Shown here in pieces: positions 17,912 to 27,245 of a DNA stretch of 64,000 nucleotides. Source of the DNA: Sphingobium yanoikuyae. Lineage in GTDB: Bacteria > Pseudomonadota > Alphaproteobacteria > Sphingomonadales > Sphingomonadaceae. The stretch lies in the NCBI RefSeq assembly GCF_013001025.1, contig NZ_CP053021.1, forward strand, positions 2,001,501 through 2,065,500. The letters are read 5' to 3'. The notes beneath the pieces are model-generated. The model worked only from the letters and a program-made list of their open reading frames with translations. It ran no database searches and had not been told where the DNA came from. Position 1 is the stretch's first letter, and each line of letters starts with the position of its first letter. The position numbers and the translations under genes are program-made.

Positions 17912-18478
17912 ATGAATGACCATAACCGCTCGTCCATGCCGGTCTGGCATGGCACCACCATCATGTCGGTCCGCAAGAATGGAAAGGTCGTCGTCGCCGG
18001 CGACGGCCAGGTTTCCATGGGCCAGACGGTGATGAAGCCCAATGCGCGCAAGGTGCGCCGCCTGCATGACGGCAGCGTCATCGGCGGCTTTGCCGGCGCC
18101 ACCGCCGACGCCTTCACCCTGTTCGAACGGCTCGAAGCCAAGCTGGAACGCCATAATGGCCAATTGATGCGCGCCGCCGTCGAACTCGCCAAGGACTGGC
18201 GCACCGACAAATATCTCCGCAACCTGGAAGCGATGATGATCGTCGCGGATAAGGACGTCACCCTGATCCTGACCGGCAATGGCGACGTGCTGGAGCCGCT
18301 CGGCGGCGTGGCCGCGATCGGTTCGGGCGGCAATTATGCCCTCGCTGCCGCCCGCGCGCTGGTGGAATATGAGGAAGATGCCGAAACCCTGGCCCGCAAG
18401 GCGATGGGTGTGGCGGCGGATATCTGCGTCTACACCAACGACCAGCTCACCATAGAAACGCTCGACAGCGCAGCCTGA
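17912..18478 (+). CDS. hslV: ATP-dependent protease subunit HslV (ClpQ)
   Basis: 188 residues. This is the threonine peptidase of the HslVU protease. The mature core starts at Thr in [21 protein letters not shown], preceded by about 14 residues that must be removed to expose the catalytic Thr, unlike the E. coli protein where only Met is removed. Other core motifs are [23 protein letters not shown] and [15 protein letters not shown] start at ATG 17912 (MNDHNRSS); a second ATG at 17936 would leave a shorter leader. It is followed after 17 bases by hslU, its unfoldase partner. Confidence 0.95.
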   Translation: MNDHNRSSMPVWHGTTIMSVRKNGKVVVAGDGQVSMGQTVMKPNARKVRRLHDGSVIGGFAGATADAFTLFERLEAKLERHNGQLMRAAVELAKDWRTDKYLRNLEAMMIVADKDVTLILTGNGDVLEPLGGVAAIGSGGNYALAAARALVEYEEDAETLARKAMGVAADICVYTNDQLTIETLDSAA

Positions 18479-18495
18479 GATCCCAAGAAAAGACC

Positions 18496-19797
18496 ATGAA
18501 CGACAATCTGACCCCCAAAGCCATCGTTGCCGCGCTCGACGCGCATATCATCGGCCAGCATGATGCCAAGCGCGCCGTCGCCGTCGCGCTGCGCAACCGT
18601 TGGCGCCGCCAGCACCTGCCCGCCGATTTGCGCGACGAGGTGACGCCCAAGAATATCCTGATGATCGGGCCGACGGGCTGCGGCAAGACCGAAATCAGCC
18701 GCCGCCTGGCGAAGCTGGCCGACGCGCCTTTCGTCAAGGTCGAGGCCACCAAGTTCACCGAGGTCGGCTATGTCGGCCGCGATGTCGAGCAGATCGTCCG
18801 TGATCTGGTCGAGGAAGCCGTGCGTCTGGAGAAGGACCGCCGCCGCGAAGCCGTGCGCGAAGCCGCGTCGGAAGCCGCCATGGCCCGCCTGCTCGATGCG
18901 CTGACCGGCAAGGATGCCAGCGAAGCCACCCGCCTTTCCTTCCGCCAGAAGATCGAGGGCAACCAGATGAACGATGTCGAGGTGGAGGTGGAGGTCGCCG
19001 ACGCCCCGTCGATGCCGATGGAAATCCCCGGCATGGGCGGCCAGGTTGGCATGATCAACCTCAGCGACATGATGTCCAAGGCCTTTGGCCAGCAACAGAA
19101 AAAGCGTCGCAAGATGCGCGTCGCCGATGCCTGGGACAAGCTGGTCGAGGAAGAGCAGGACAAGCGCCTCGACCAGGATGATGTCGCCCGCGTCGCCATC
19201 ACCAGCGCCGAGCAGAATGGCATCGTCTTTCTCGACGAGATCGACAAGATCGCCGTCAGCGACGTGCGTGGCGGTTCGGTCAGCCGCGAAGGTGTGCAGC
19301 GCGACCTGCTGCCGCTGATCGAAGGCACGACCGTCTCGACCAAATATGGCCCGCTCAAGACCGACCATATCCTCTTCATCGCTTCGGGCGCCTTCCATGT
19401 GGCGAAGCCCAGCGACCTGTTGCCCGAGCTTCAGGGCCGCCTGCCGATCCGCGTGGAGCTGAAGGCGCTGACCGAGGAGGATTTCGTCGCGATCCTGTCC
19501 GACACCAAGGCCAGCCTTGTTGCGCAATATCGTGCGCTGCTGGCGACCGAGGAAGTGACGATCGACCTGACGCCCGAAGGCATCCGCGCGGTCGCGAAGA
19601 TCGCCGCCGAGGTGAACAGCGAGGTCGAGAATATCGGCGCCCGCCGCCTGCAGACCGTCATGGAGAAGCTGCTGGAGGATGTGAGCTTCGAGGCGGAGGA
19701 CCGCCGCGGCGAGACGCTGGTGATCGATCAGGCCTATGTCGACAAGCAATTGTCGGCGGTTGCCCATGACACCGACCTCAGCAAATATGTGCTGTAA
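18496..19797 (+). CDS. hslU: HslU, ATPase subunit of the HslVU protease
   Basis: 433-residue AAA+ unfoldase that feeds substrates to HslV. Walker A is GPTGCGKTE, the pore motif is [11 protein letters not shown], Walker B is [11 protein letters not shown], and sensor/arginine elements appear in [14 protein letters not shown]. The variable I-domain between about 110 and 230 contains the acidic [11 protein letters not shown] block. The C-terminus DLSKYVL matches the conserved tail that docks into HslV. Length is normal for the family. A strong hairpin follows at 19816-19848. Confidence 0.97.
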   Translation: MNDNLTPKAIVAALDAHIIGQHDAKRAVAVALRNRWRRQHLPADLRDEVTPKNILMIGPTGCGKTEISRRLAKLADAPFVKVEATKFTEVGYVGRDVEQIVRDLVEEAVRLEKDRRREAVREAASEAAMARLLDALTGKDASEATRLSFRQKIEGNQMNDVEVEVEVADAPSMPMEIPGMGGQVGMINLSDMMSKAFGQQQKKRRKMRVADAWDKLVEEEQDKRLDQDDVARVAITSAEQNGIVFLDEIDKIAVSDVRGGSVSREGVQRDLLPLIEGTTVSTKYGPLKTDHILFIASGAFHVAKPSDLLPELQGRLPIRVELKALTEEDFVAILSDTKASLVAQYRALLATEEVTIDLTPEGIRAVAKIAAEVNSEVENIGARRLQTVMEKLLEDVSFEAEDRRGETLVIDQAYVDKQLSAVAHDTDLSKYVL

Positions 19798-19815
19798 CTG
19801 AGCGCCTAGCTTCAG

Positions 19816-19848
19816 TCCGGGCCTGCCGTTTCTTATGGCAGGCCCGGA
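19816..19848 (+). terminator. Hairpin terminator after hslU
   Basis: A perfect 12-base stem (TCCGGGCCTGCC and its complement) with a 9-base loop follows the hslU stop by 18 bases. A T-rich run is lacking, so termination may be partial. Confidence 0.6.
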
Positions 19849-19909
19849 TCATCTTCCCCCCTGCCCGCCATCATGTCAGCCTCCGCCATGCGATTCGCAG
19901 GGAGGGAAT

Positions 19910-22036
19910 ATGATCCGCACTTCGGCCTGGCTCTTGGCGAGCCTCAGCATTGCCGCGCTGTCCACCACCGCCGAGGCGCAGACCGCCGCCAAACCGCCCG
20001 TCGTGGCAAAGAAGCCGCATGAGGTGAAGGCGCCCTTCGGCGCGACGCGGCAGGATCCCTATTATTGGCTGCGCGACGACAGCCGCAAGAACCCCGAGAT
20101 GCTCGCCTATCTGGCGGCCGAAAATGCCTATGCCGACACACTGCTGGCGCCGACCAAGCCGTTGCAGGACAAGCTCTACGCCGAGATCACCGGCCGCATA
20201 AAGCAGGACGACAGCAGCGTCCCCTATCGCAAGAAGGGCTACTGGTATTACAGCCGCTTCGAGACCGGCGGCGACTATCCGATCGTCGCCCGACGCAAGG
20301 GCAGCATGGACGCGCCCGAGCAAATATTGCTCGACGAACCCAAGATGGGCGCGGGCAAGGGCTATTTCGCGATCGGTGGCAAGGAAGTCAGCCCCGACGA
20401 CAAATTGCTCGCCTATGCCGAGGATCTGGTCGGCCGCCGCCAATATGTGATCCGGGTCAAGGGACTCGCCGACGGCAAGCTGCTGAGCGACGAAATCCCC
20501 AATGCCGAACCCGATTTCGCCTGGGCCGATGACAGCAAGACGATCTTCTATGTCGAGAAAGACCCGACCACCCTGCTCGGCAAGCGGGTGAAGGCGCATG
20601 TGCTGGGCACGCCCCTCAGCGCCGATCGACTGGTCTATGAGGAGAAGGACGATAGCTTCTACATGGGCCTCAAGAAGACGACGTCGGACAAGTTCATCTG
20701 CATCGTCCTGCAATCGACCGTCAGCAATGAGGAACGCTGCGCCCCGTCGGCCAATCCGGCAAGCTTCACGCCGCTCGCCCCGCGCGAACGCGACTTCCTC
20801 TACAGCAGCGACAATGTGGGCGGCAAATGGACGATCCGCACCAATTGGCAGGCCCCCAATTACCGGCTGATGACCATATCGGACGCCGATGCCGCCAAGG
20901 GCCGCGCCGCCTGGACGGACATCGTGCCGACCAGCGCCAGCGTGTTCATCGAGAATTTCCAGCCCTTCGATAGCTTCTTGGCGATCGAGGAACGGTCGGG
21001 CGGCAACAAGCGCCTGCGCCTGCTGACCAAGGGCGGCAAGAGCAGCTTCGTGGAGGCGGACGAACCCGCCTATGCCATGGCGCTCAACGTCAATGCCGAA
21101 AGCGGCACGCCCTGGGTCCGCTACACCTATGACAGCTTGCGCACGCCGCAGACCACCTATGAGGTCAATGTCGATACCGGCGAACGCAAGATACTGAAGG
21201 TCCAGGAAGTAAAAGGCTATGATCCCGCCAAATATGTGACCGAACGGATCTGGGCGACCGCGCGCGACGGCACGAAGGTGCCGGTCTCGCTCATCTACGC
21301 CAAGGGCTTCCAGAAGAATGGCTCGGCCCCGCTCTACCAATATGCCTATGGCAGCTATGGCTATTCGACCGACCCGGCCTTTTCGCCGTTGCTGCCCAGC
21401 CTGCTCGATCGCGGTGTCGTCTATGCCATCGCCCATATTCGCGGCGGCCAGGAAATGGGCCGCCAATGGTATGATGACGGCCATCTCAAGAACAAGATGA
21501 ACAGCTTCACCGACTTCATCGACGTGACCCGCGCGCTGGTGGATCAGGGTTATGCAAAGAAGGGCCGGGTCGCCGCGATGGGCGGCAGCGCTGGCGGTCT
21601 GCTGATGGGCGCGGTCGCGAACATGGCGCCGCAGGATTACAAGGTCATCATCGCGCAGGTGCCGTTCGTGGATGTCGTGACCACCATGCTCGATCCAACC
21701 ATCCCGCTCACCACCGGCGAATATGACGAATGGGGCAATCCCGAGCAGCAGTCCTGGTATGATGTGATGCTCGCCTATTCGCCCTACGACCATGTCGAGG
21801 CGAAAGCCTATCCCAGCCTGTTCGTCGGCACCGGCCTATGGGACAGCCAGGTCCAATATTATGAGCCGACCAAATGGGTGGCCAAGCTGCGCGCGACCAA
21901 GACCGACAGCAATCCGCTGGTCTTCCGCATCAACATGGAGGCCGGCCATGGCGGCAAGTCGGGCCGTTTCCGCCGCTATCGCGACCAGGCCGAATATAGC
22001 GCCTTCGCGCTGGAGCAATTGGGGGTGGCCCAATAG
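19910..22036 (+). CDS. Secreted prolyl oligopeptidase-family serine peptidase (S9A)
   Basis: 708 residues. A signal peptide (about 1-25, ending AEAQ) directs export. The seven-bladed propeller region (about 60-430) begins with the family block DPYYWLRDDSRKNPEMLAYL. The C-terminal hydrolase has the nucleophile in GGSAGGLLMG, the Asp in GLWDSQVQY and the His in AGHGGKSGR. The motif YAYGSYGYSTDP and AHIRGGQEMGRQWYDDG are typical of oligopeptidase B/prolyl oligopeptidase. The start at 19910 has GGAGGG six bases ahead and gives the signal peptide; a longer reading from 19835 does not. It stands alone between terminators and repeat. Confidence 0.92.
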   Translation: MIRTSAWLLASLSIAALSTTAEAQTAAKPPVVAKKPHEVKAPFGATRQDPYYWLRDDSRKNPEMLAYLAAENAYADTLLAPTKPLQDKLYAEITGRIKQDDSSVPYRKKGYWYYSRFETGGDYPIVARRKGSMDAPEQILLDEPKMGAGKGYFAIGGKEVSPDDKLLAYAEDLVGRRQYVIRVKGLADGKLLSDEIPNAEPDFAWADDSKTIFYVEKDPTTLLGKRVKAHVLGTPLSADRLVYEEKDDSFYMGLKKTTSDKFICIVLQSTVSNEERCAPSANPASFTPLAPRERDFLYSSDNVGGKWTIRTNWQAPNYRLMTISDADAAKGRAAWTDIVPTSASVFIENFQPFDSFLAIEERSGGNKRLRLLTKGGKSSFVEADEPAYAMALNVNAESGTPWVRYTYDSLRTPQTTYEVNVDTGERKILKVQEVKGYDPAKYVTERIWATARDGTKVPVSLIYAKGFQKNGSAPLYQYAYGSYGYSTDPAFSPLLPSLLDRGVVYAIAHIRGGQEMGRQWYDDGHLKNKMNSFTDFIDVTRALVDQGYAKKGRVAAMGGSAGGLLMGAVANMAPQDYKVIIAQVPFVDVVTTMLDPTIPLTTGEYDEWGNPEQQSWYDVMLAYSPYDHVEAKAYPSLFVGTGLWDSQVQYYEPTKWVAKLRATKTDSNPLVFRINMEAGHGGKSGRFRRYRDQAEYSAFALEQLGVAQ

Positions 22037-22057
22037 CCAGTCCCCAGGCACATAAAT

Positions 22058-22187
22058 CCGTTCGCTTCGAGCCCTTCGACTGCCTGCTTGCAGCAGGCGC
22101 TCAGGATAAACTTCATCGTCTTTAACGATGAAGTTGAGAAGCCGAAAGCACGGCGCTCGCGTTTCTCGACACGCTCGAAACGAACGG
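22058..22187. repeat. Dispersed palindromic repeat, family A, copy 1
   Basis: The ends CCGTTCGCTTCGAGC and GCTCGAAACGAACGG are inverted copies with one mismatch. Inside are a hairpin CTTCATCG/CGATGAAG and GCCTGC...GCAGGC. Shorter copies with the same ends occur at 45726-45799 and 47250-47304. It lies downstream of the S9 peptidase gene and after the proS stop. Confidence 0.85.
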
Positions 22188-22210
22188 ACAACTGATTAAA
22201 AGTCAGTAGG

Positions 22211-23791
22211 TCAGTAGCTGCGGCCCACCAGCACCCGCTCCACGGCGGTGCCGCCGGTGAAGATGCAGGCGCCATCGGCCGCTTCCGCATCGGTCGGCAC
22301 GTTGCGCAGGGTGAGCTTCTCGCCCTTCAGCCACTGCACGACCTTCTCCAGTTCCGGGCCGGTCGGCTTGGCCCACTGGACCAGCGCCCAGCCGGGGTTC
22401 TTGCTGGCCTTGAAATAGGCCTTGAGTGCGTCGAGATCGGTGATCGACTTGTCGATATTGCCGTCCAGACGCGCCTTCGCGTCAGCGAACAGCGACGTCT
22501 GGATATCCTCCAGCATCGCAGTTGCGCCAGCGACGAAATCGCCCTTGGCGACGATCTGGCTGTCGAGCTTGCCATCCTCGCGATAAAGGCGATCGCGGCG
22601 GATGACGGAGACATTGCCACCGGCAACGTCACGACCGCCAACCTCGATCACGATCGGCGCGCCCTTCTTGACCCAGCCCCAGCGCTTGGTCGCGGCCTTG
22701 GACGGGCGCTTGTCGAGCAGCGCGCGGACCGGCTCGCGGAACACGTCCAGGCCATTCAGCTGGTTCACCAGATCGGTGCAATAATCGACGATCGCGGCGT
22801 CTTCCTCGGTATCGCGCAGCATCGGCACGACCACGACCTGATAGGGCGCGACGCGCGGCGGCACGCGCAGGCCGTCATCATCGCCATGGACCATGATCAG
22901 GCCGCCGATCATGCGGGTCGACATGCCCCAGCTGGTGGTCTGGGCCAGTTCCTGCTGCCCTTCGGCATTCTGGAACTTGATATTCTGCGCCTGACTGAAG
23001 GTCGTGCCCAGGAAATGCGAGGTGCCGGCCTGCAGAGCCTTGCCGTCCTGCATCATCGCCTCGATCGAATAGGTCGCGACGGCGCCGGGGAAACGCTCAT
23101 TCTCCGGCTTCTCGCCCGCGACCACCGGCAGGCCGACACATTCCTCGGCGAAGCTGCGATAGACTTCGAGCATCTTCATCGTCTCTTCCATCGCCTCGTC
23201 GACGGTCGAGTGCGCAGTATGCCCTTCCTGCCACAGGAATTCGCTGGTGCGCAGGAACATGCGGGTGCGCATTTCCCAGCGGACGACATTCGCCCACTGG
23301 TTGATCAGCACCGGCAGGTCGCGCCAGCTCTGGACCCAGCGGCTGAAGGCTGCGCCAATCACGGTTTCCGATGTCGGGCGAACGACCAGCGGCTCTTCCA
23401 GCTTCGCTTCGGGATCGGGCACCATCTTGCCGTCCTTCTGGATCAGGCGGTGATGGGTGACGACCGCCATTTCCTTGGCGAAGCCGTCGACATGCTCGGC
23501 TTCCTTCTCGAAATAGGAGAGCGGAATGAACAGCGGGAAATAGCAATTTTCGTGGCCGGTCTGCTTGATCCTCGCATCGAGCAGGGTCTGGATCCGTTCC
23601 CAGATGCCATAGCCCCAGGGACGGATCACCATGCAGCCGCGCACGCCGCTTTCCTCGGCCATGTCGGCTTCGGTGATGACGGCCTGATACCAGGCAGCGA
23701 AATCCTGTTCGCGGGTAACGTTAAGGGCGTGTTTCACGGGGTCTGTCGCCTGTCTAGAAGTGGATGGGGCGCCATAGGCCAGACCCGCCAT
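22211..23791 (-). CDS. proS: Prolyl-tRNA synthetase, archaeal/eukaryotic-like (type 3)
   Basis: 526 residues. The protein charges tRNA-Pro. The N-terminal block TREQDFAAWYQAVITEADMA, class II motif 2 in RTSEFLWQEGHTAH, motif 3 region and a C-terminal domain ending in the conserved GRSY mark the type found in archaea, eukaryotes and some bacteria, rather than the usual alphaproteobacterial type of about 440 residues. The bacterial editing insert is absent. The start is uncertain: the ATG at 23791 has a close purine run, while a GTG some 18 codons later would begin VKHALN. It is the last gene of a unit with phaR and the 114-residue protein. Confidence 0.92.
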   Translation of the reverse strand: MAGLAYGAPSTSRQATDPVKHALNVTREQDFAAWYQAVITEADMAEESGVRGCMVIRPWGYGIWERIQTLLDARIKQTGHENCYFPLFIPLSYFEKEAEHVDGFAKEMAVVTHHRLIQKDGKMVPDPEAKLEEPLVVRPTSETVIGAAFSRWVQSWRDLPVLINQWANVVRWEMRTRMFLRTSEFLWQEGHTAHSTVDEAMEETMKMLEVYRSFAEECVGLPVVAGEKPENERFPGAVATYSIEAMMQDGKALQAGTSHFLGTTFSQAQNIKFQNAEGQQELAQTTSWGMSTRMIGGLIMVHGDDDGLRVPPRVAPYQVVVVPMLRDTEEDAAIVDYCTDLVNQLNGLDVFREPVRALLDKRPSKAATKRWGWVKKGAPIVIEVGGRDVAGGNVSVIRRDRLYREDGKLDSQIVAKGDFVAGATAMLEDIQTSLFADAKARLDGNIDKSITDLDALKAYFKASKNPGWALVQWAKPTGPELEKVVQWLKGEKLTLRNVPTDAEAADGACIFTGGTAVERVLVGRSY

Positions 23792-23826
23792 CCCTGTCGA
23801 CCCCCAAGCATCGCGCCGGGCGGGGT

Positions 23827-24171
23827 TCAGTCGGCGTCGGCGCCCAGTCGTTCCAGCCAGGCCTTCGCCTGCTTGGGCTCGCCCACCGCATCGGCCGCCG
23901 GCTTGCCGCGCGCGGCCAGAAACTCTTGGTGCAAGTCAAAGCCTTCGAGACCCAACTGCTCTCGCAGCCGATCTATATCAGCTGCCAGCTCTTCCAGTTG
24001 GTCCACCATGGACCTGGCGTTTTCACGCGTCCATCGGTCACTGTTATGGCCAAACAGGCCCCAGCGCCCGGCAGCGGTCACGCGCAGCGCCGCAATCAGC
24101 GCCGCGCGATATTCCTCTTCCAGCTCCGCCCGGCGGATATCCAGGCGCTCCAGTCTATCCGCCTTGGCCAT
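23827..24171 (-). CDS. Conserved small protein, coiled-coil rich, function unknown
   Basis: 114 residues that I cannot assign. The sequence is mostly helical with many Glu, Arg and Leu residues in heptad-like order (RLERLDIRRAELEEEY and VDQLEELAADIDRLREQLGL). A central GLFGHNSDRWTRENAR block looks like a conserved motif. The gene starts six bases after the phaR stop and ends 35 bases before the proS start, so it is most likely co-transcribed with phaR. A role linked to PHA granules is possible from position only. Confidence 0.7.
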   Translation of the reverse strand: MAKADRLERLDIRRAELEEEYRAALIAALRVTAAGRWGLFGHNSDRWTRENARSMVDQLEELAADIDRLREQLGLEGFDLHQEFLAARGKPAADAVGEPKQAKAWLERLGADAD

Positions 24172-24177
24172 GTTGGA

Positions 24178-24756
24178 TCAGCTCAGCTTGTCGATCTTCG
24201 CATTGAGCGCAGCCAGTTGCGCCTTCAGGACGGCGATCTCGTCATCCTTGCTTTCTTCGGTCGCCGCCGGGGTCGGGCTGGGCGTGGCGCCCGGCATGCC
24301 CGGAACGCCATTGCCGAACGCGCTCGCCGCGGCCTCGAACATCTGCATGTTGCGCTTGGCGATCTCGGCCAGCGGGCCGCCACCAAAGGCGCCCTTCATG
24401 GCTTCCTGGAACTGCTGCTGGTTCTTGCGGAAGGCGTCCATCGACGCTTCGAGATATTGCGGCACCATCGACTGCATGGAATCGCCATACATGGCGATCA
24501 GCTGGCGCAGGAAGTTGACCGGCAGCATGTTCTTGCCACGCTGTTCTTCTTCCATGATGATCTGGGTCAGGACATTATGGGTGATGTCCTCGCCGGTCTT
24601 CGCGTCGACGACGACGAACTCGCGCCCCTCGCGGGTCATCTGCGACAAAAGGTCCAGCGTGATATAACTTGAAGTTTCGGTGTTATAGAGCCGCCTGTTA
24701 GCGTACTTCTTGATAACCACCGGTTCGGATTCATTAGCAGCCTTCGATTTGGCCAT
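24178..24756 (-). CDS. phaR: Polyhydroxyalkanoate synthesis repressor PhaR
   Basis: 192 residues. The N-terminal PHB/PHA accumulation regulator domain (about 14-75) is clear: VIKKYANRRLYNTETSSYITL, then the FVVVDAKTGEDITHNVLTQII block. A middle region with MLPVNFLRQLIAMYGDSMQ follows, and the C-terminal part is rich in Gly, Pro and Thr with a Leu-rich helix. PhaR binds DNA and PHA granules and represses phasin and its own gene. The start codon shares its CATG with the start of the divergent PhaC-like gene, so their promoters must lie inside each other's coding sequence or further away. Confidence 0.95.
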   Translation of the reverse strand: MAKSKAANESEPVVIKKYANRRLYNTETSSYITLDLLSQMTREGREFVVVDAKTGEDITHNVLTQIIMEEEQRGKNMLPVNFLRQLIAMYGDSMQSMVPQYLEASMDAFRKNQQQFQEAMKGAFGGGPLAEIAKRNMQMFEAAASAFGNGVPGMPGATPSPTPAATEESKDDEIAVLKAQLAALNAKIDKLS

Positions 24757-25855
24757 GCCTGTCTCTCCCTCACCTGCTCATCCCGCATTAGCACAGGGCG
24801 ATGCCGCGCCGCAACATGGCCCGCGTCCTTTACCCCTTTTTCTCAACATTTTATGGCGCGAAACGGAGCATGATCCTGATTTGCGTCGCCGCGCCTTCAT
24901 CGGCCTGCGTCGCTATCAGGAGGCGCAGCGTCCGTCCCCACCACCACCATGCCCCATCGCCGCAACGGCGGGCAATGCCCGGCTGCTGCGGTATCAGGCT
25001 GATTTGGCACCGGAAAACGATCGGGCACCGGTCGTCTTTATCCCCTCCCTGATCAACCCACCACAGGTGCTGGACCTGTCGGAAAGCCGCTCCATGCTGC
25101 GCCACATGGCCGCAGCGGGCCATGACGCCTATCTGGTCGATTGGGGCGCGCCGACGGCCGCCGACCGCAGCCTCGGCCTCGACGGCCATGTCACCGACCG
25201 GCTCATCCCGATGCTCGCTGCATTGCGGCGCCCACCAATCCTGGTCGGCTATTGCCTGGGCGGCACGATCGCCATTGCAGCCGCAGCATTGCACCGGGTC
25301 ACCGCACTGGCGACGATCGCCTCGCCCTGGGACTTTGCCGGTTTCCCGGCCGCCGACCTTGCCGAGATTGCCGCCCTGTGGCGCGGTGCGAAGCCGGTGT
25401 GCGACCGGCTCGGCTATGTGCCGATGGAGGCGCTGCAGTCAGGCTTTTGGGCGCTCGATCCGCAGCGGACCGTGCAGAAATATGCGGCCTTCGCCGACAT
25501 GACACCCTGTTCCGACCAAGAACGCGCCTTCCTGGCGGTCGAGGACTGGGCCAATGAGGGCGCACCGCTCACCTATGCCGCCGGGCAGCAATTGTTCGAG
25601 ATGCTCTATGCGGCAAATGCGAGCGGGCGAAACGAATGGCACATCGACGGGACCGTCATAGACCCGGCCTCGCTCCCCTGCCCTAGCTTGTCGATCGCTT
25701 CTGCAACCGATCGAATCGTACCCGCCACAGCCGCCCCATCCCTTACGGAAAGCCGGATATTGAACCTTGGCCATGTCGGCATGATATTGAGCCAGCGGGC
25801 ACCCGACATGCTTTGGCATCCGCTGTCCCTTTGGCTTTCCCGCCATGGCGGATGA
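24755..25855 (+). CDS. PhaC-like alpha/beta hydrolase (short PHA synthase homologue)
   Basis: 366 residues. The lipase-like box reads GYCLGG with Cys at about 167 in place of the serine of ordinary hydrolases, as in PHA synthases. The triad is completed by Asp in SATDRIVP and His in LGHVGMI. PhaC-type blocks [22 protein letters not shown] and ASPWDFAGF are present. It lacks the long N-terminal domain of class I PhaC (about 570-600 residues), so it may be a class III-like subunit, a depolymerase-like relative, or a synthase of unusual length. The start at 24755 overlaps the phaR start; an upstream TTG at 24710 is also in frame. Confidence 0.8.
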   Translation: MPVSPSPAHPALAQGDAAPQHGPRPLPLFLNILWRETEHDPDLRRRAFIGLRRYQEAQRPSPPPPCPIAATAGNARLLRYQADLAPENDRAPVVFIPSLINPPQVLDLSESRSMLRHMAAAGHDAYLVDWGAPTAADRSLGLDGHVTDRLIPMLAALRRPPILVGYCLGGTIAIAAAALHRVTALATIASPWDFAGFPAADLAEIAALWRGAKPVCDRLGYVPMEALQSGFWALDPQRTVQKYAAFADMTPCSDQERAFLAVEDWANEGAPLTYAAGQQLFEMLYAANASGRNEWHIDGTVIDPASLPCPSLSIASATDRIVPATAAPSLTESRILNLGHVGMILSQRAPDMLWHPLSLWLSRHGG

Positions 25856-25905
25856 TGTTATGTGCGCCTGCGAAAACAACATTACCACTAGTGAGGATCG
25901 AGCCT

Positions 25906-27078
25906 TTGTCAGACATCGTCATTACCGCCGCCAAGCGTACCGCCGTGGGCAGTTTCATGGGCGCCTTCGGCACGACTCCGGCACATGAACTGGGCCGCCA
26001 GGCCATCCTCGCCGCGCTGGCACAGGCCGCCGTCGCGCCTGAAGAAGTGGACGAAGTGATCCTGGGCCAGATCCTCACCGCCGGCCAGGGCCAGAACCCC
26101 GCCCGCCAGGCCGCCGTCAACGCCGGCATCCCGGTCGAGCGCACCGCCATCGGCCTCAACCAGCTATGCGGATCGGGCCTGCGCGCCGTCGCGCTCGCGG
26201 CGCAGGCGATCAAGGCCGGTGATGCCCGCATCATGGTCGCCGGTGGCCAGGAAAGCATGTCGCTCGCCCCCCATGCCCAGATGCTGCGCGGCGGCACCAA
26301 AATGGGTCCGGTCAGCTTTGTCGACACGATGATCCATGACGGCCTGACCGACGCGTTCCAGGGCTATCATATGGGCATCACCGCCGAGAACCTGGCCGAG
26401 AAATATCAGATCAGCCGCGAGGCGCAGGACGAATTCGCCGTCGCCAGCCAGAACAAGGCCGAAGCCGCGCGCGCATCGGGCCGCTTCGCCGATGAAATCC
26501 TGCCCGTGACGATCAAGGGTCGCAAGGGCGACACGATCGTCGACCAGGACGAATATATCCGCGCCGGTGCCACGATCGAGGCGCTTCAGGGCCTGCGCCC
26601 CGCCTTCAAGAAGGACGGCACCGTGACCGCCGGCAATGCCAGCGGCATCAATGACGGCGCCGCCGCGCTGGTGGTGATGAGCGCCGACGAAGCCGCCAAG
26701 CGCGGCGCCACCATCCTGGGCCGCATCGCCAGCTTCGCCACCTGCGGCGTCGATCCGTCGATCATGGGCATCGGCCCGGCCCCGGCCAGCCGCAAGGCGC
26801 TGGAAAAGGCTGGCTGGTCGGTCGCCGACCTCGACCTCATCGAAGCGAACGAAGCATTTGCCGCGCAGGCGCTGGCCGTGGGTCAGGAACTGGGTTGGGA
26901 TCCGGCCAAGGTCAACGTCAATGGCGGCGCGATCGCGATCGGCCACCCGGTCGGCGCATCGGGCGCGCGCGTGCTGACCACTTTGCTCTATGAAATGGCC
27001 AAGCGCGACGCGAAGAAGGGCCTGGCCACCCTGTGCGTCGGCGGCGGCATGGGTGTGTCGATGTGCATCGAGCGCTGA
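25906..27078 (+). CDS. phaA: Acetyl-CoA acetyltransferase (thiolase, PhaA-type)
   Basis: 390 residues. Condenses two acetyl-CoA to acetoacetyl-CoA or runs the reverse reaction. The acylated Cys lies in NQLCGSG (about 88), the His in [15 protein letters not shown], and the second Cys in LCVGGGMG. The start is TTG at 25906: GAGGA stands eight bases ahead and the protein then begins [11 protein letters not shown], the normal thiolase N-terminus. Longer ATG or GTG readings would add 5-30 residues unlike the family. It follows the PhaC-like gene after 50 bases and ends at a strong terminator, so the two probably act in PHA metabolism. Confidence 0.93.
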   Translation: MSDIVITAAKRTAVGSFMGAFGTTPAHELGRQAILAALAQAAVAPEEVDEVILGQILTAGQGQNPARQAAVNAGIPVERTAIGLNQLCGSGLRAVALAAQAIKAGDARIMVAGGQESMSLAPHAQMLRGGTKMGPVSFVDTMIHDGLTDAFQGYHMGITAENLAEKYQISREAQDEFAVASQNKAEAARASGRFADEILPVTIKGRKGDTIVDQDEYIRAGATIEALQGLRPAFKKDGTVTAGNASGINDGAAALVVMSADEAAKRGATILGRIASFATCGVDPSIMGIGPAPASRKALEKAGWSVADLDLIEANEAFAAQALAVGQELGWDPAKVNVNGGAIAIGHPVGASGARVLTTLLYEMAKRDAKKGLATLCVGGGMGVSMCIER

Positions 27079-27101
27079 GCGCCATCCATTAGATAGTGAA
27101 G

Positions 27102-27132
27102 GGGCGCCGGTCTTGTGATCGGCGCCCTTTTT
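27102..27132 (+). terminator. Rho-independent terminator after thiolase
   Basis: An 8-base stem (GGGCGCCG/CGGCGCCC) with a 10-base loop is followed by five T residues. It is a classic intrinsic terminator, 24 bases after the stop. Confidence 0.9.
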
Positions 27133-27151
27133 GCTGTTAGAGCCCGTACCA

Positions 27152-27218
27152 GCCCGCTCCCCCGCCCAACCACCCGACAGGATGACACTGGATCGGGCGG
27201 TTGGGCGGGGGAGCGGGC
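27152..27218. repeat. Long perfect hairpin between convergent thiolase and alr genes
   Basis: Two 20-base arms, 27152-27171 and 27199-27218, are exact complements. After one A/C mismatch the stem continues for five more pairs (CCCGA/TCGGG), leaving a 15-base loop. It is followed on the plus strand by GGTTTTTC. It could end alr transcription or be a member of a palindromic repeat family. Confidence 0.8.
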
Positions 27219-27245
27219 CGGAACCGGTTTTTCTAAAACAGACTC

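Noticed and set aside
27079..27245. Hidden small gene between thiolase and alr
   Set aside because: The short open frames there only translate the terminator and the long hairpin.
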